From the NCBI GenBank assembly GCA_947623455.1, contig OX392543.1, forward strand, positions 20,272,757 through 20,336,756: a DNA stretch of 64,000 bases. Reading direction: 5' to 3'. The translations under genes and the position numbers were made by a program. The stretch is from Mimachlamys varia. Lineage: Eukaryota > Mollusca > Bivalvia > Pectinida > Pectinidae. The notes under the pieces were generated by a model that saw only the letters and a list, made by a program, of their open reading frames with translations, was not told the DNA's origin and did no database searches. Position 1 is the first letter of the stretch; every line of letters starts with the position of its first letter. Below are positions 11,535-23,301 of this stretch, one piece after another.

Positions 11535-11756
11535 TATGGTGGTCGGGTGGTGCAGTGGATATCGCACTTGCCTTTCACCAAGGCGGGCGGGGTTCGATTC
11601 TCCTATCGGACGTAAAAAGGTACGGGGTTACCTGCCGGACCACGTGGGTTTTCTCCAATAAGACCCCTCGCGCGCTAACATCCGGGCCAACAAGAGTGAT
11701 TAATATAAGTTGTATAGCTTGTTTCATAATTGTTGTAAAATAAATAAAGTTTATAT
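11535..11756 (+). mobile_element. SINE A, complete reference copy
   Basis: The element is bounded by the 11-bp direct repeat ACGGATAACTA at 11524-11534 and 11757-11767, a target-site duplication. The head GGGTGGTGCAGTGGATATCG contains an A box and GGGGTTCGATTCTCC a B box; the intervening GCCTTTCACCAAGGC can form an anticodon-like stem and recalls tRNA-Glu. The body reads GGGGTTACCTGCCGGACCAC, then CGCGCTAACATCCGGGCC, and the tail is ATAATTGTTGTAAAATAAAT ending in AAAGTTTAT. The A+T-rich tail without long poly(A) suggests mobilisation by a LINE with a matching 3' end. The 79-codon frame across it is not a gene. Confidence 0.92.
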
Positions 11757-11780
11757 ACGGATAACTACAGTAGTTCGTCT

Positions 11781-12520
11781 GGTTTGATTGTTTTTCGTCC
11801 TATTAACAGCTAAAGTAATTTAAGGACGACCCCCTGGTGTATGCGATGTATGTGATGAGTGTATTTGGGAGGCCGCGGTATGTTCGTGTACGTCTTCTTG
11901 CGATAGTCCGGGTCTTCTGCCGATTTTAAGTGCTATATATACCACACTGAAGTACACTGCCGAAGGCCCTCAACAGAACACCCCATCCGGTCACATTATA
12001 CTGTAGTGAGAAGCTACAAGATATAATATAAATGTATATGTGGAGTTTGCCTACAACGGCAGCGTAATCTAAAGTCAGACCAACAGTACGTAAACACGTC
12101 CGTATAGAGGCTTGACCAGGTGTTGACTACACCCCATACCGTCACGCATTGCAGCTCAACACCTTCGGGACGAGTTGTCCTACTCCACAAGCCTACAGAG
12201 AAGTCAGCTCGGCACCTTTACAAATCCATGTTCACAATAATACTGACAAAGAGTGAACCAGTCGTCCCACTCCAATAATATTTCAAGTGTGAAGCAGGGA
12301 GTAATAACTATAATGTTTTGAGACTCGGGTATGCCTTCATTAAGAGACAGAATTCCTCACAGGCGCGAACGCTCAACTAAAGGTCAAAAGTGAGGTTGTG
12401 CAAATGGAGACATAAGGAAGAAAATTGAAAATATACTGAACCTAGTCGCCTCTTACGAATTGTGCCGTGGGGGCAGCAGGTACAAATCTTACGCCTTATA
12501 CCACCTACATGGAAGTCAAC
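11781..12520 (-). mobile_element. Interspersed repeat family B, copy 1
   Basis: It shares with 19843-20845 the end CGTCCTATTAACAGC, the phrases TTTGGGAGGCC, GTTCGTGTA, TGCCGATTTTAAGTGCTA and, at the far end, TAGTCGCCTC followed by AACGAATC-like sequence and CAGGTACA. The end at 11781-11830 is also the tail of the SINE at 30965-31195. No coding frame is seen. The orientation is set by that shared tail and is tentative. Confidence 0.7.
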
Positions 12521-13420
12521 GATTTCGTAAACGAGATTTTCCCATCCTCATGTAAGTAACATATAACTAATCCGTGCTTACGTATAACGGATTGATTTAT
12601 TCCTACTGGTTACGGATTTTGTTTTAAACATGTACTGACGATGTTATGATTTAGAATACCGCCTTAGAATGAAACAAATATCTACTTCTTACGGGTATAT
12701 TCTGATGAAAATGACAAATTAGTGACAACGGATTAATCCGATGACTACTTTTACAGGATGATTTTAATGCACATGACACATTGATAATTCGATGACAAGA
12801 TACAGAAAAATCCTATGGTGGAATGAACAGATTCTCGCCTTTCACAAATTGTTTTTTTTTCAATTTTGAAAATTAAATTCATTTTGGGTATTTAGCTTTT
12901 TTGGTGTACTAGTACTGGGTGCATACATGTAAGTTTATTCAAGAGGTAGATGTTATTGTTTCTAAAAACTGAGTCGGATTAGGCCTGTACATATGTAGCC
13001 TGAGACAGCTACATGGTAGCCAAATCAGATGAGTTTTAATTGACTCATAAGTTCGGCTCAATTTTACATGCAAACATGCTCAATTATACATGCAAACATA
13101 ATACACGTATGTATTATGATAATATTGTACTATTAGTTAACAGAATATTCAGTCCTTTGAGTGTTTTGCAATGATGTGTGATGGTCAGAGTTTGTTTCCA
13201 CTGATTAAAGGTTGGTTCTTATTTCCTTGCTTATATTCTCGATCTGTGTGGTTATTATTATTCAGTCTGTTGCCTGCGGACTGCAACACTTCCAGCAGAA
13301 TATGATGAAAAAAACCCGTATAATAAATGGGAATTTTCTCGTCTGATACTGAGCTACGGCGTCAACTTCCAATTTTACATCATTGTGTAAATTCATAACT
13401 GTGTAACCGTATAGAGACGC
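12521..13420. other. Unique AT-rich sequence
   Basis: No gene or repeat is recognised. The only frames are short and featureless. Confidence 0.5.
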
Positions 13421-13424
13421 ATAG

Positions 13425-13478
13425 CAATGCGTGCTATAGGACCATAACAGCATTTGCTAAAACATTCATTGATGAAAT
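13425..13478. mobile_element. Diverged end of the 7402-7574 MITE family
   Basis: TATAGGACCATAACA followed by GCATTTGCTAAAACATTCAT resembles the right end and flank of the element at 7402-7574. The left end is not clear, so this is a fragment or a shared flank. Confidence 0.4.
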
Positions 13479-13539
13479 AATGCTATTGAATCAAATTCGA
13501 AAAATTGGCACAGAGATTCGAGCGATACAGGTTGATGAA

Positions 13540-13868
13540 GACAATGTCATCATCTTGCTCTCATTGAGAAATATTCTACGTTGTATGATTATGCTCACAA
13601 GTATGCCTACTTGTTGTGATTGAGAAGTATGCTTCAGCTTTGACCAAGACATTTACTTGCAAAAGTATTTGATGACTATATGCTTACTTGGATGTGACCA
13701 AGTTTTACAAAGCGGGTGTCGTCAATGACCCAGAAGACGCTTACTCTTCCGGAACACTTGGTCTTATTCCGTTGAATTTTACGGGGTGTCCATGTAACTC
13801 TTTATTCAATTTTTTCTCCTAGATGAATCGATTTTGAGTTCGGATTATGGTTTGTTGACGCTTCTGAA
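13540..13868 (+). pseudogene. Reverse-transcriptase retroelement relic, C-terminus and 3' tail
   Basis: CATCATCTTGCTCTCATTGA followed by GAAATATTCTAC corresponds to the C-terminal LIEKYS-type stretch of the retroelement protein seen better at 60960-61078. It is followed by the family's 3' tail: GGATGTGACCAAG, GCGGGTGTCGTCAATGA, AGAAGACGCTTACTCTTCCG, GGTCTTATTC and a last block TTTGAGTTCGGATTATGG. The coding part is too short and disrupted to be functional. Confidence 0.7.
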
Positions 13869-14989
13869 TTTGTTTACTTTTTATCGACGAATTCGAATCA
13901 TATTCAGACAGAATAAAACTTACTCTTACCTCATTACAAAAACAAAATAAGTATAAAACCCATGGAAAGTATCTGAGACAAAATATAACGACAGCGAGTT
14001 TAGCCGATGAGTGTTGTCTGCAATAACCACATGGCCCCAAAACAGACATACATAAAACACTCACAATCGTCCACACGGTGTCAAGGAAACACAGATAAAC
14101 ATATTGATCCGAGTCCTTCTGACGCTTGAAGAGTATGAGCAGATGTCTTTGGGGATATATTACTTATAATCACGGTTAATGGTCGTTTAACTGTTTCGTT
14201 ACTTTTGGCATAACTGTCTAACGACATGTATTTGGGGTCAAACGAAACTCTACTTAACATTCAGATCACTAATCAGGCAAATGGACAGAAAATTAGATTT
14301 TCTATGAGTAAGTTATTTTGCTCCCCGAGTGAGCCTCGTTCTTATCATCAATATAGTTTATAGCCACGGAACACTGGATTGTAGAACAATGCAACTTATG
14401 AAAGGAAAGTTTGTGAAATAAAGAATATTTACATCGAAAAACATTTCACCAACAAATTATATATACCACTATGTGGAACGATCTTGATTTCATCTTTAAA
14501 TTGCTATCAGGCGGTATGTATAAGCAAATTCGGCCAGCGCGTTTTTGTTATATAACGGCGGCTCTTTGGACTAATAAACATAACTAAAAAGTACAAGATA
14601 TCTTGCTAAGGGAAAAGGAAATTTGAAAGGGAACGGGGTAAATTTATAGAAAAAGTTTTGATACCGGTATTATCATTTGAGCAAAACCAAACATATCCAC
14701 CAAATATGCTTTGTGTAGTATGTTTGAATGCTGTTATAAGGCAGTCACTGTTGGAAAGGTTTGTGTTTCAGTTTTGTTCGAAGACTCACGGATATCAGCA
14801 ATATGATATTGGTTCAAGTTTGAGTTCCTAGTCAAAAGGAAGATAATATTCAGTAATCACCCTTTGCATGCCTTGATGAAAATTTGATGTTGGGGAGAGA
14901 TTTACATTTTTTTTAAATAACCATACATTTGAAACAAAAATATACAATCATTTAGTGTAAGTCAAAACTTGTTTCTACGTCAGGTTAAA
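13869..14989. other. Unique AT-rich sequence
   Basis: Nothing recognised. An 85-codon minus-strand frame (13819-14076) partly overlaps the retroelement tail and has no domain. Confidence 0.5.
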
Positions 14990-15160
14990 TCCAGACAAAA
15001 ACAGCCACCTATTGACAGTGGAATGGTGCAATATCGACGGTACAATTGTGACGTCATAAGCATTATGACATCACAATGTCCCAATGTTTTTTATTGGGAA
15101 ATAACATACATTGGGTCTCAGATATTTATCTAGTCTCTATGCAATGGACTTTGCTGTCTC
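14990..15160 (+). repeat. Interspersed repeat family D, copy 1, with palindromic core
   Basis: CAGCCACCTATTGACAGTGG, then GGTGCAAT and a palindromic core ATTGTGACGTCATAA / TTATGACATCACAAT (about 15045-15080), ending ATCTAGTCTCTATG. The same order of blocks occurs at 56220-56625. The core includes TGACGTCA at 15049-15056. Confidence 0.7.
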
Positions 15161-15376
15161 ACCTTGAGTGAGTTTATGAATGTCCAACAGGTGAAACTCA
15201 GAAAACATACCTGCAAGTATAGATTGTGTAGTGACTTTCGGAGAGTTCAACAATAATTTCTTGAAAAATAATTTTTATGAAAATACAATTTTACGATTTT
15301 GTTGGCAGCACCAAAGTACATAGTCTTAGATAACCATGGCTATGTTGAAAGGTAATCGAACAAAAAAAAGTATATC

Positions 15377-15524
15377 GAAGCGTCAACAAAACTATAATCC
15401 TAACTCAAAATTAATCAAACTATGGGCATATACGATAAAAGGAAATATTTAAACAAAGGCCCTTTATCATATAGAGAGTAAGCGTCTTCTGCGTCATCGA
15501 CGACACCCGCCATGTAAATCTCCA
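15377..15524 (-). mobile_element. Retroelement 3' tail, minus strand
   Basis: The sequence from GAAGCGTCAACAAAACTATA to AGCGTCTTCTGCGTCATCGA and ACACCCGCCATGTAAATC is the reverse complement of the 3' tail that follows the reverse-transcriptase relic at 53239-53612. No coding part is retained. Confidence 0.8.
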
Positions 15525-16216
15525 ACGAAGATCATCGCGAATTCAAAATATACCGTGTAAATTCAGTCAGAACTTCTTTATTAAAAATATCAATAGTTAA
15601 TTTGACGTATGAAGTAAGATCGTGAAGTCCAGAGTTAGATTCGATCTCCAGCAAGATTATAACGATATTCGTTCCATTAAAGTGTATAAAATTCTCGAAA
15701 TCGATCTAACGAACTAATCAATGCTAATCCGCTGGGACTCCTTCCTAAATTATATAATCCTATTATACCTTGTTAGTAAGGCTAGGTTCCTGCTCTAAAG
15801 CAAACGCTGACGATATTAATTTTTTTTTATTCGGTCACATTAAGCGCTAGGCGAACTAAAATATCATTCAATTTAGCCGGAAGCCAGTCTTGAATTGGAG
15901 ACGCCAGACGGACGCAAATTCCGGCTTTATGACGTATTCTATCAATATCACGGAGTTAGTGTTCGTAACATTTCAGCGAGAATTGAATTTCCTTTAGAAA
16001 TGATGTGACAGGGCGAATTGTGTTCTTCATCTTTCTGCAACGAAACGTGAAGGCCTTAATATTAGTTTTCTGAGAATCTTTGAACCCATGATAAATGTAT
16101 TCCGTCAATTTTACAACAGTCTTTACTGTTCGCAGTGTAAATGTCAATAGGTATCAATTTTCCGACTCCATTTGAAATCAATTTAATCTTGCACTTGGAT
16201 TCAACGATAATTTAAA
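15525..16216. other. Unique sequence without recognised features
   Basis: No repeat or gene recognised; short minus-strand frames only. Confidence 0.5.
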
Positions 16217-16454
16217 AATTATCTACTATCTAGATTTAAAATGATATTACATGTACAACATTACTTTTACCCATCATTCTTGTCCGTCTGGATGTTAGCG
16301 CGTAGGTGCGGGTCTTACAGTAGGAGGAAATCGGATCACCCGGATGAAAAGAAGACCACGTGGTCGGGCAGGTGACCCCATATATTTTCACTTCCGGTTC
16401 ATGTAAGGGAAACGCCTCCTTGTTGCACTGGTAAAAGGCACGTGCGTTGTTCAC
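16217..16454 (-). mobile_element. SINE A, minus strand
   Basis: Read on the minus strand it gives a diverged tRNA-like head (GTGAACAACGCACGTGCC), then GGGGTCACCTGCCCGACCAC, CGCGCTAACATCCAGACGG and ACAAGAATGATGGG, matching the complete copy at 11535. The tail is diverged. Confidence 0.85.
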
Positions 16455-17085
16455 TGCGCGAACCGACTGTTATAACTAATAAGAATTTTTTTGATTGGAT
16501 AATGCATTGGTCACATGAACGTCATTCCCTCTATGATGTTGTCAGCTATTGACGCAGCAGGGAAAAGTTTACAAAACGGCGTGGAGATCAATACATAACT
16601 GTATCAGATTGAGGTCATCACTATTTGTATTGAATACTGAACAGTAATTTTTAAGCGCAATCGAAAAATTGCGAAAGATACTGCAAAATATATACCTTAA
16701 CATTATAATGAAGTTACTATTGATGTTTTTCGCGAGCTTATTTTCTCGAGAATATCCATATTCGCGGAAATGATATTTCACAAACCTTTGGATTTTTACG
16801 GAAACATGTCTCCTGATTTATTCGCATCTGTCAGACACATATGATTTATATTTTCCGTCTGAGCAGCGGCGACCAGGCCTGCAGAAGTCTGAGAAAGCAT
16901 TAGGATCAATATTTTGTCATTTCTAATATGAAATGCAACACAATACCACAGACGTATTGTTTGTTTCGATATGTTCTGTCTACACCAATCGGAGATCAGA
17001 AAATAGTAACGGTAAATTAACGATCATGACTCACACAACAAGATATATTGCATTTGACTGACAGTCTTCCGTACCCAATCACTTG
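16455..17085. other. Unique sequence without recognised features
   Basis: No element or exon is supported. Confidence 0.5.
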
Positions 17086-17087
17086 TG

Positions 17088-18378
17088 ACATCGCCAATCC
17101 GTCGTCCGTACAGTATAAACATCACTTAAACGTAGTCTGTACAATGTAAACACAGCCAATCCGTCATCCGTACACTATATAAATCGTAAATCCGTCATCA
17201 CTACACTCTATATATCGCCAATCCGTCGTCCGTACATTAAATGCATCGCCAATCCGTCGTCTGTACACTTTGTCCATATCGCAAATCCGTTATCCGTACA
17301 TAGATACATATCGCCAATCCGTCGTCCATACATTATATACCTCGCCAATCCGTCGTCCCTACACTCTAAACATCGCCAATCCGTCGTGTATACACTTTAA
17401 GCATATCGCCAATCCGTCATCTGTACAAACATATCGCCAATCCGTCGTCTCTTCACTCTATACATCGCCAATCCGTCGTGTATACACTTTATGCATATCG
17501 CCAATCCGTCATCCGTACATACATATCGCTATCTGTCTTCCGTACACTATTACATTTTACCAATCACTCTTTCATACCTCCATAAATTACCAATCCATCT
17601 TCCCCCACTCTATATACATTACCAATCCGTTTTCCATAACTCTATACATTACAAAACCGTCTTTCGTACACTATGCATCCATCTTCCGTAAACTCTCCAC
17701 AATACCAATCCGTCTTCCATACACTATGTACATTACCAATCCATCTTCCTTACGCTCTCTACAATACCAATCCGTATTCCGTACGCTCTCTACATTACCA
17801 ATCCGTCTTTCGTTCACTCTACGGAAGATATCCCAAGATATCGGAAGATGAAAACGCATCCTTCGTTCGTACACTTTATACATTACAAATCCGTCTTCCG
17901 TGCGCTCTCTTCAATACCAATCCATCTTCCGTACACTCTTAACAGTACCAATTCGTCTTCTGTATGCTCTCGACAATAACAATCCGTCTTCAGTAAACTC
18001 TGTACATAACAATCCGTCTTCCGTACACTCTGTACATTACTAATCCGTTTTCCGTACACTCTAAAAATTACCCATCCGTGTTCTGTACATAACCAATCCG
18101 TACACTCTATAATTAACAATCCGTCTTCCGTACACTCTATACATTACCCATCCATCTTCTGTACATTACTAATCCGTTTTCCGTACACTCTAAAAATTAC
18201 CCATCCGTGTTCTGTACATAACCAATCCGTACACTCTATAATTAACAATCCGTCTTCCGTACACTCTATACATAACTAATCCGTCTTCCGTACACTCTAT
18301 ACATTACCCATCCATCTTCTGTACATTACCAATCCGTCTTCCTTGCACTACCAATGTGTCTTCCGAAACTAAATACAT
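17088..18378. repeat. ~31-bp tandem array with two subfamilies
   Basis: About 41 copies of a ~31-bp unit. The left third reads CGCCAATCCGTCGTC(C)GTACA, the rest TACCAATCCGTCTTCCGTAC. The two halves therefore carry different consensus units that meet near 17530. A 113-bp stretch starting at 18031 is repeated exactly at 18160 (period 129 bp), showing a recent multi-unit duplication. Frames of 193 codons (17270-17851) and shorter ones on both strands are the repeat itself. The array ends in degenerate units near 18378, and a run of about 12 G follows near 18500. Confidence 0.93.
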
Positions 18379-18801
18379 TATATTACCAGACCGTTGTCTG
18401 GAAGTGTTTACAGTAGTACAAACTAATACAATGATACATCGTTTGTGATTAGGGGTCATTAGTTTCAACGAGGGATGCTTAATATTTTTGAGGGGTGGAG
18501 GGGGGGGGGGTCAGTTGATTGGTACATTGCTAATGTCCCCATCACAATTAAACTTCTCAACTTCTTATATTAAGACTCATGAGTAATTATCTTGCCAATA
18601 AAGCACACAAATAACAATTTCGCTTTTGATATTTACAATGTAATTATATATGTCATTATACTGTAATAAGTATCCCCCTTAAACTTCATTAACTCGGTGG
18701 TACATACACTGTTCAACGATAATCTATCACCGGTAATAACTCTACCCCACATCAGACATGTTCAGAGAGGTCATTATACAGGGGTTAATGATGTAAGTCA
18801 C

Positions 18802-19071
18802 AGGGACCTGAGAATTATGTAGTTTTGGACCTAAATTGAGATGCTTTTAGTATTTTTTTTTTACTTTTTGGGGTTTAGATCAATTTTCGATAAATATGTC
18901 CCCCTCAATGGTCATAAAGGCTTCGCGAGCTTTAATTTTCATCCATTTGTCTTTATGGCCATTAAGGGGGATTTTTTTATCCAAAAATTATCTTAACCCC
19001 CAAACTTGTTAAATTACCCTAAACACCCTGGTTTAGTTCCCAAACTAGCTGCAACCAATTCTCAGGTCCCT
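18802..19071. mobile_element. Inverted-repeat MITE, ~270 bp, with inner hairpin
   Basis: The ends AGGGACCTGAGAATT and AATTCTCAGGTCCCT are perfect 15-bp inverted repeats. An inner pair, CCCCCTCAATGGTCATAAAG and CTTTATGGCCATTAAGGGGG, is also complementary with two or three mismatches and would form a central hairpin. No coding frame or clear target duplication is seen. Confidence 0.8.
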
Positions 19072-19842
19072 ATGATAAAACATGTGCATACGTGATGAGC
19101 AATCATATTGATACGAAATTATTTCAGATTAATGAAGTGATAAAAATTGACCCGGAAATAATAATGTCGGGAATTAGTTATTTTATTAATTATACTTCGG
19201 TTAGGAATTAACATTTGTGTGTGTTACGTCATTTTTTTTTATAATTGACGATAGCGTGAGAACATATCGATTATGAGATGGTGTTTTTTAGTTGTAGCTC
19301 TTTCTTTTAGGATTGTTCTAAGCATGTTCGAGGGGGAGAATGGGGATGGGGGGGGACTATACATTTCGCAAGAACTATAAGGATGATGTTGGGGAAAGTA
19401 CAGGTGAGGGTCTTTTTCTTTAATACCACAAGCGGCATTATAGTGTTGCGATAGTTTCCAATATACATTGGTGTATATTAGATCAATTAAAAAATAAATT
19501 TTATAAATACAGAGAAGATTACATCTAAATAGTACAACAGATCAGAATTGTTTTCTTCAATATTTAGCGAGTTTTAAGTCTAATTCCACAGAGCTTTTAT
19601 ATAAGTTCCGCATTCACACGAACTGCCTGGTAAGGAATCACGCACTCCTCAAAGCCAGCAGAGTAGCTGTGTCACGAACGGTTCTTAGATATTTCACCAT
19701 GGGGACAAATGGTCAGGGGTCACGTGTATCTTCCCCTCAATTCACCAATACTAATATTTTTATGTACATTATGTAGGTGTTTTCGACGAAAGTAATTTCT
19801 TCAAAAAAATTGTGTAAATAACAAGGGACGGGGTAGCTTTGT
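19072..19842. other. Unique AT-rich sequence
   Basis: It includes GTGTGTGTTACGTCAT near 19216-19231, which resembles the tail of family E, but no other part of that family is recognisable here. A G-rich patch lies near 19330-19360. Confidence 0.45.
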
Positions 19843-19934
19843 TTGGTTTCATTTTCTTTTATTTACGTCCTATTATCAGTCAAGGTCAGTTAGGAACGGC
19901 TGCCCGGTGTTTGTGATGTGCTTGTATGTGTTGA

Positions 19935-20096
19935 GTGCGCGTGTACTGGTATTTTGGGAGGCCCTAGTGCGCGTGTACTGGTATTTTGGGAGGTTCTAGT
20001 GCGCGTGTACTGGTATTTTTGGAGGTCCTAGTGCGCGTGCACTGGTATTTTGGGAGGTCCTAGTGCGCGTGTACTGGTATTTTGGGAGGCCCTGGT
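19935..20096. repeat. 32-bp minisatellite inside a family B element
   Basis: Five copies of a 32-bp unit GTGCGCGTGTACTGGTATTT plus TGGGAGGCCCTA, starting at 19935, 19967, 19999, 20031 and 20063. The equivalent place in the other family B copy (about 11850-11880) has only one TTTGGGAGGCC, so the expansion happened within this copy. Confidence 0.92.
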
Positions 20097-20371
20097 ATAT
20101 TCGTGTAAGCCTCCTTGAGATAGACCGGAAATTTTGCCGATTTAAAGTGCTACAACTCGGAAGTAAAAGACCCCCAGGAGAAGCCCAATCTTGTTATTTA
20201 TCCACTCTTCATAATGCTAAGCGTATAGCAAAGATCAGCGAAATACCAGGTTTTTTTTTAGTTTTAGTATGTCTTGGACAAGGGAACAGACCCTAAAGCC
20301 TTCCTCATAGGAGTCAATGGAGACATTAGAAAGAAAAAAGTATTTTTTGTAAGATAAGAAAATATAATTAA

Positions 20372-20756
20372 AGGCCCAATATACGTAACTTTCGGCAAAA
20401 ACTTGAAGCGAAAATCAAGCCTAATAACTTATTATATTTATAGATTTAGTTAAGATTAACTGATATCATTAATATTCAAGATGAATTCCTTCGCGGTTAC
20501 CGGTACAGCAGCAGTTGAAACACGCTATTTGTAAACACGCGTCCTTTCGAACCGTCTTCTACCTTCGGTTTGTTATTGAAGTGGGCCCCACCTGAATTAT
20601 TATCAATTCTTTGGATTTTTTTGTCAAAAGTTTCTTGTTAGTTACCGCTCAGGTTTACTTCGTTTTAGGCTTATTTTTGCATGGTTATGAACTGGATTTC
20701 TTTTCAGAATTTTTCAGAATCACGAACATTTCCCTTAATTTACGTATATGGGGCCT
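20372..20756 (+). mobile_element. TTAA-flanked MITE copy 2, 385 bp
   Basis: It starts AGGCCCAATATACGTA and ends TACGTATATGGGGCCT, a single mismatch in the inverted repeat, with TTAA at 20368-20371 and 20757-20760. It is the same length as the copy at 23302. It lies inside a family B element, so it arrived later. No transposase is encoded; piggyBac-type mobilisation is inferred from the TTAA. Confidence 0.93.
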
Positions 20757-20849
20757 TTAAGATCTCAAATTAGTCGCCTCCAACGAATCATGGAATGGGT
20801 CAACAGGTACAGTTCTGACGCCCAGCCTGCAGTGCTGGCGACGGGGGTT

Positions 20850-22865
20850 GTGGGTAGATAAAACCTTTAAAAGAATATACTGTAAGAAGCCTCATCTTCT
20901 GCATAAAACTTTTGATCTTAAAAAGATGTGCCCGCAATTTCCATCGATATGATATATCTTAGCCGAATTTCGACCTGTGTCGAAGTGTAATTGCACTTTC
21001 AGCGACTTTATTATAGGGGAATGGGCGATCGCTCTCCAGCGTCCCGTTGGCGTGTGTAGTAATGAAATGGTCAGACCGTTTGGTGAAGTGTGGTCACAGT
21101 GATGTTATGTATTACTTCGGGAATAAACATGTACATGGCCAGACACAGATTGGTCAATAGCACCAGGTGGCACTGAAGCGGGCGTAATCGTCACAGTAAT
21201 GACCATCGTAATGACTGCTATAATGGTTGGGCGCCCGGTTGCGAAACAAGCCAATCAGACAAATGATGAATCAATGAAATCGAGTCGGCGGGCTTGCCAT
21301 TAGTAGGAACAAACTGACCGTGACAGTACGACCTTTATATTGGCACAATGGCCCATCGCGGCTATATAAGGTTTCCTGATCACCGTTGATTGAAAACCGA
21401 TTTTACAGCTGAGTTCGTGAACATAATCTTAACTATTCCATCGCGAATAAATAAATCTATGCGATCGTTTTGACACCCAACGCGACCAGGGCACTAAGTG
21501 ATTTCCGGTTCTAAACCAATAAAGCAATTGCTCATTCATAAAATGTTGGATGTCCAAATTAGTCAGAAACATTTTGTTAAAGTGCGAATTTTGATTGGAT
21601 CTAGTCTAGGAAAATTGTTCTGGTTCAGCTAGTGTTTGGAACCCTCACCCTAAAGTACATAACTGATTCCGCATACTTTGAGCCGTTTGTGTCACTCGTT
21701 TCCCATATCTTGTATCCGCTTAGACATTCCTGTACAACTGCCAATGATTTTGAATTGGAAACAGTTTTGGCATGCATTTACATACACATATAGCTTTCAT
21801 ATAAAATGAAGTAAAAGTTCATGACCAGGAGTAAAAGGTAAGGAAATTTCACCCGACGAATTTTCAAATTTGGGAAAACCCGAGGCTTTGCCAAAAATGC
21901 TGTCATGAAAGAGTATTTTTTCTTCAAGCAATGTGGCGTGACTAATATCTTTATCAAAGAGATGTCACTATAAATTTGAGCACAGTGTAAATAATTTCGT
22001 TTTCACTGAAAGGTCGTATAGTAAGGCCATATACGGACGGGAACTCGTCAAAATCAAACTAATTTCAATTTTTTCGGACTCTACAGTGCCATGACAAATA
22101 GAAGGATGCGTGTTCCTTATTATATCGAGACATCGCGATGAAAGTAGTATATACCGTGGGTATATATATAGAAAGAAGTTTAAATAATCGTCTTAATATA
22201 GATTTCCTCGTCTTCGTTATTAATACTCAAAATGTCTCTGCTGATGTTCCACTTTACCAATACAGAACTCAGCAGTTGGTACAAGACTGTACCCCATGAA
22301 CTCTCTTCGTGCGTATTGAATTGATATTGGCTTCCGGAGTGACTCTTATTGGTACTTAGGTGGTGCTGGGGGCGTTATGAGCTAGACTAGGTAGAATCAA
22401 CTGCTTGTGTATTAAAGCTGTTCCACTTAACCCCCCACGTCCGCCCTCACCAGTCCGCTATAGGGCGTTGTCCCGAAGTCGTGCGCCTTCAATTTGTGTT
22501 TCCTCTTTAGATAATCTAGCTTTGTCGTATGTCGAGACCGTCTTACCAACCACATAATGCTGATTTAAATTTCAAGTGATTTAAAATCAGATATACATTT
22601 CATGCAATCTTTGATGTACAATTTTGTTCATTGGAATATCAAAATAATTATTTTGATTGAAAATGTAAAGATTCACGCCAAAGAAAATTAATATTCTTCT
22701 TCAGCCTTCATTCCAAATAATAAAAATATATATAAAGTAACATATACTAGCTATAGCAGACATTTGTCTTTAAAGAAACTGACCCGTGATTTGATCATTA
22801 AATGTAAACTTCATTCATTTTACAAAAATTAGTAAACAAGTTATACCACTAAATATTAACCACTC
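20850..22865. other. Longest repeat-free stretch of the left half
   Basis: No repeat family, RNA gene or exon is recognised over about 2 kb. No frame exceeds about 60 codons. Confidence 0.5.
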
Positions 22866-23020
22866 TAGTTGTTTCGGATGTTAGCACGCAAGGGGTCATA
22901 TTGTGGGAGGAAACCGGAATACTCGAAGTTAACCCATGTGGTAGGAATTGTAGCCCCATACCTTTTCACTTCCGATCAGCGAGTCGAACTGCGGCCGCCT
23001 TGCACTTTCAACTGCACCAC
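22866..23020 (-). mobile_element. SINE A, minus strand, diverged
   Basis: GGATGTTAGCACGC, TGTGGGAGGAAACCGG, CCATACCTTTTCACTTCCGA and GGCGGTGCA-like head sequence (as CAACTGCACCACC) are in the order expected for a reverse-oriented SINE A. The tail side is lost or diverged. Confidence 0.8.
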
Positions 23021-23301
23021 CTGATTTGATGATTATATTCTATCATTATTTTAATAATCCTGTTAAAGAGCTGACAGTCATTGGCTGGCAAATCATGTAC
23101 AAAGTAACGTCTGCTGTGAGAAAGAAATATGCATCAAAGAAAGGAAAGAGTATAATCTTTGAAAGTTCCCGTACGAGAGAGCGTAAGATTGTGTATCCAT
23201 GGTATTCAGTATTCGGAGAACGAAAGAACCTAAGATTGCGTTGCGACACCAAGCATTTCGAGTATGAGAGAAGGTGAGATTGTGTACTCATGGAATTTTA
23301 A

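Larger units (their letters stand above)
19843..20845 (-). mobile_element. Interspersed repeat family B, copy 2, with nested insertions
   Basis: It begins GGTTTCATTTTC and TACGTCCTATTATCAG, continues GTATATTCGTGTAAG and GCCGATTTAAAGTGCTA, and resumes after an inserted element with TTAGTCGCCTCCAACGAATC and GTCAACAGGTACA. The order matches 11781-12520. It has an internal five-copy minisatellite (19935-20096) and a TTAA-flanked MITE inserted at 20372-20756. Confidence 0.7.

Noticed and set aside
17270..17851. 193-codon frame rich in Ser, Tyr and Ile
   Set aside because: It lies entirely within the ~31-bp satellite; small length variation happens to keep it open.
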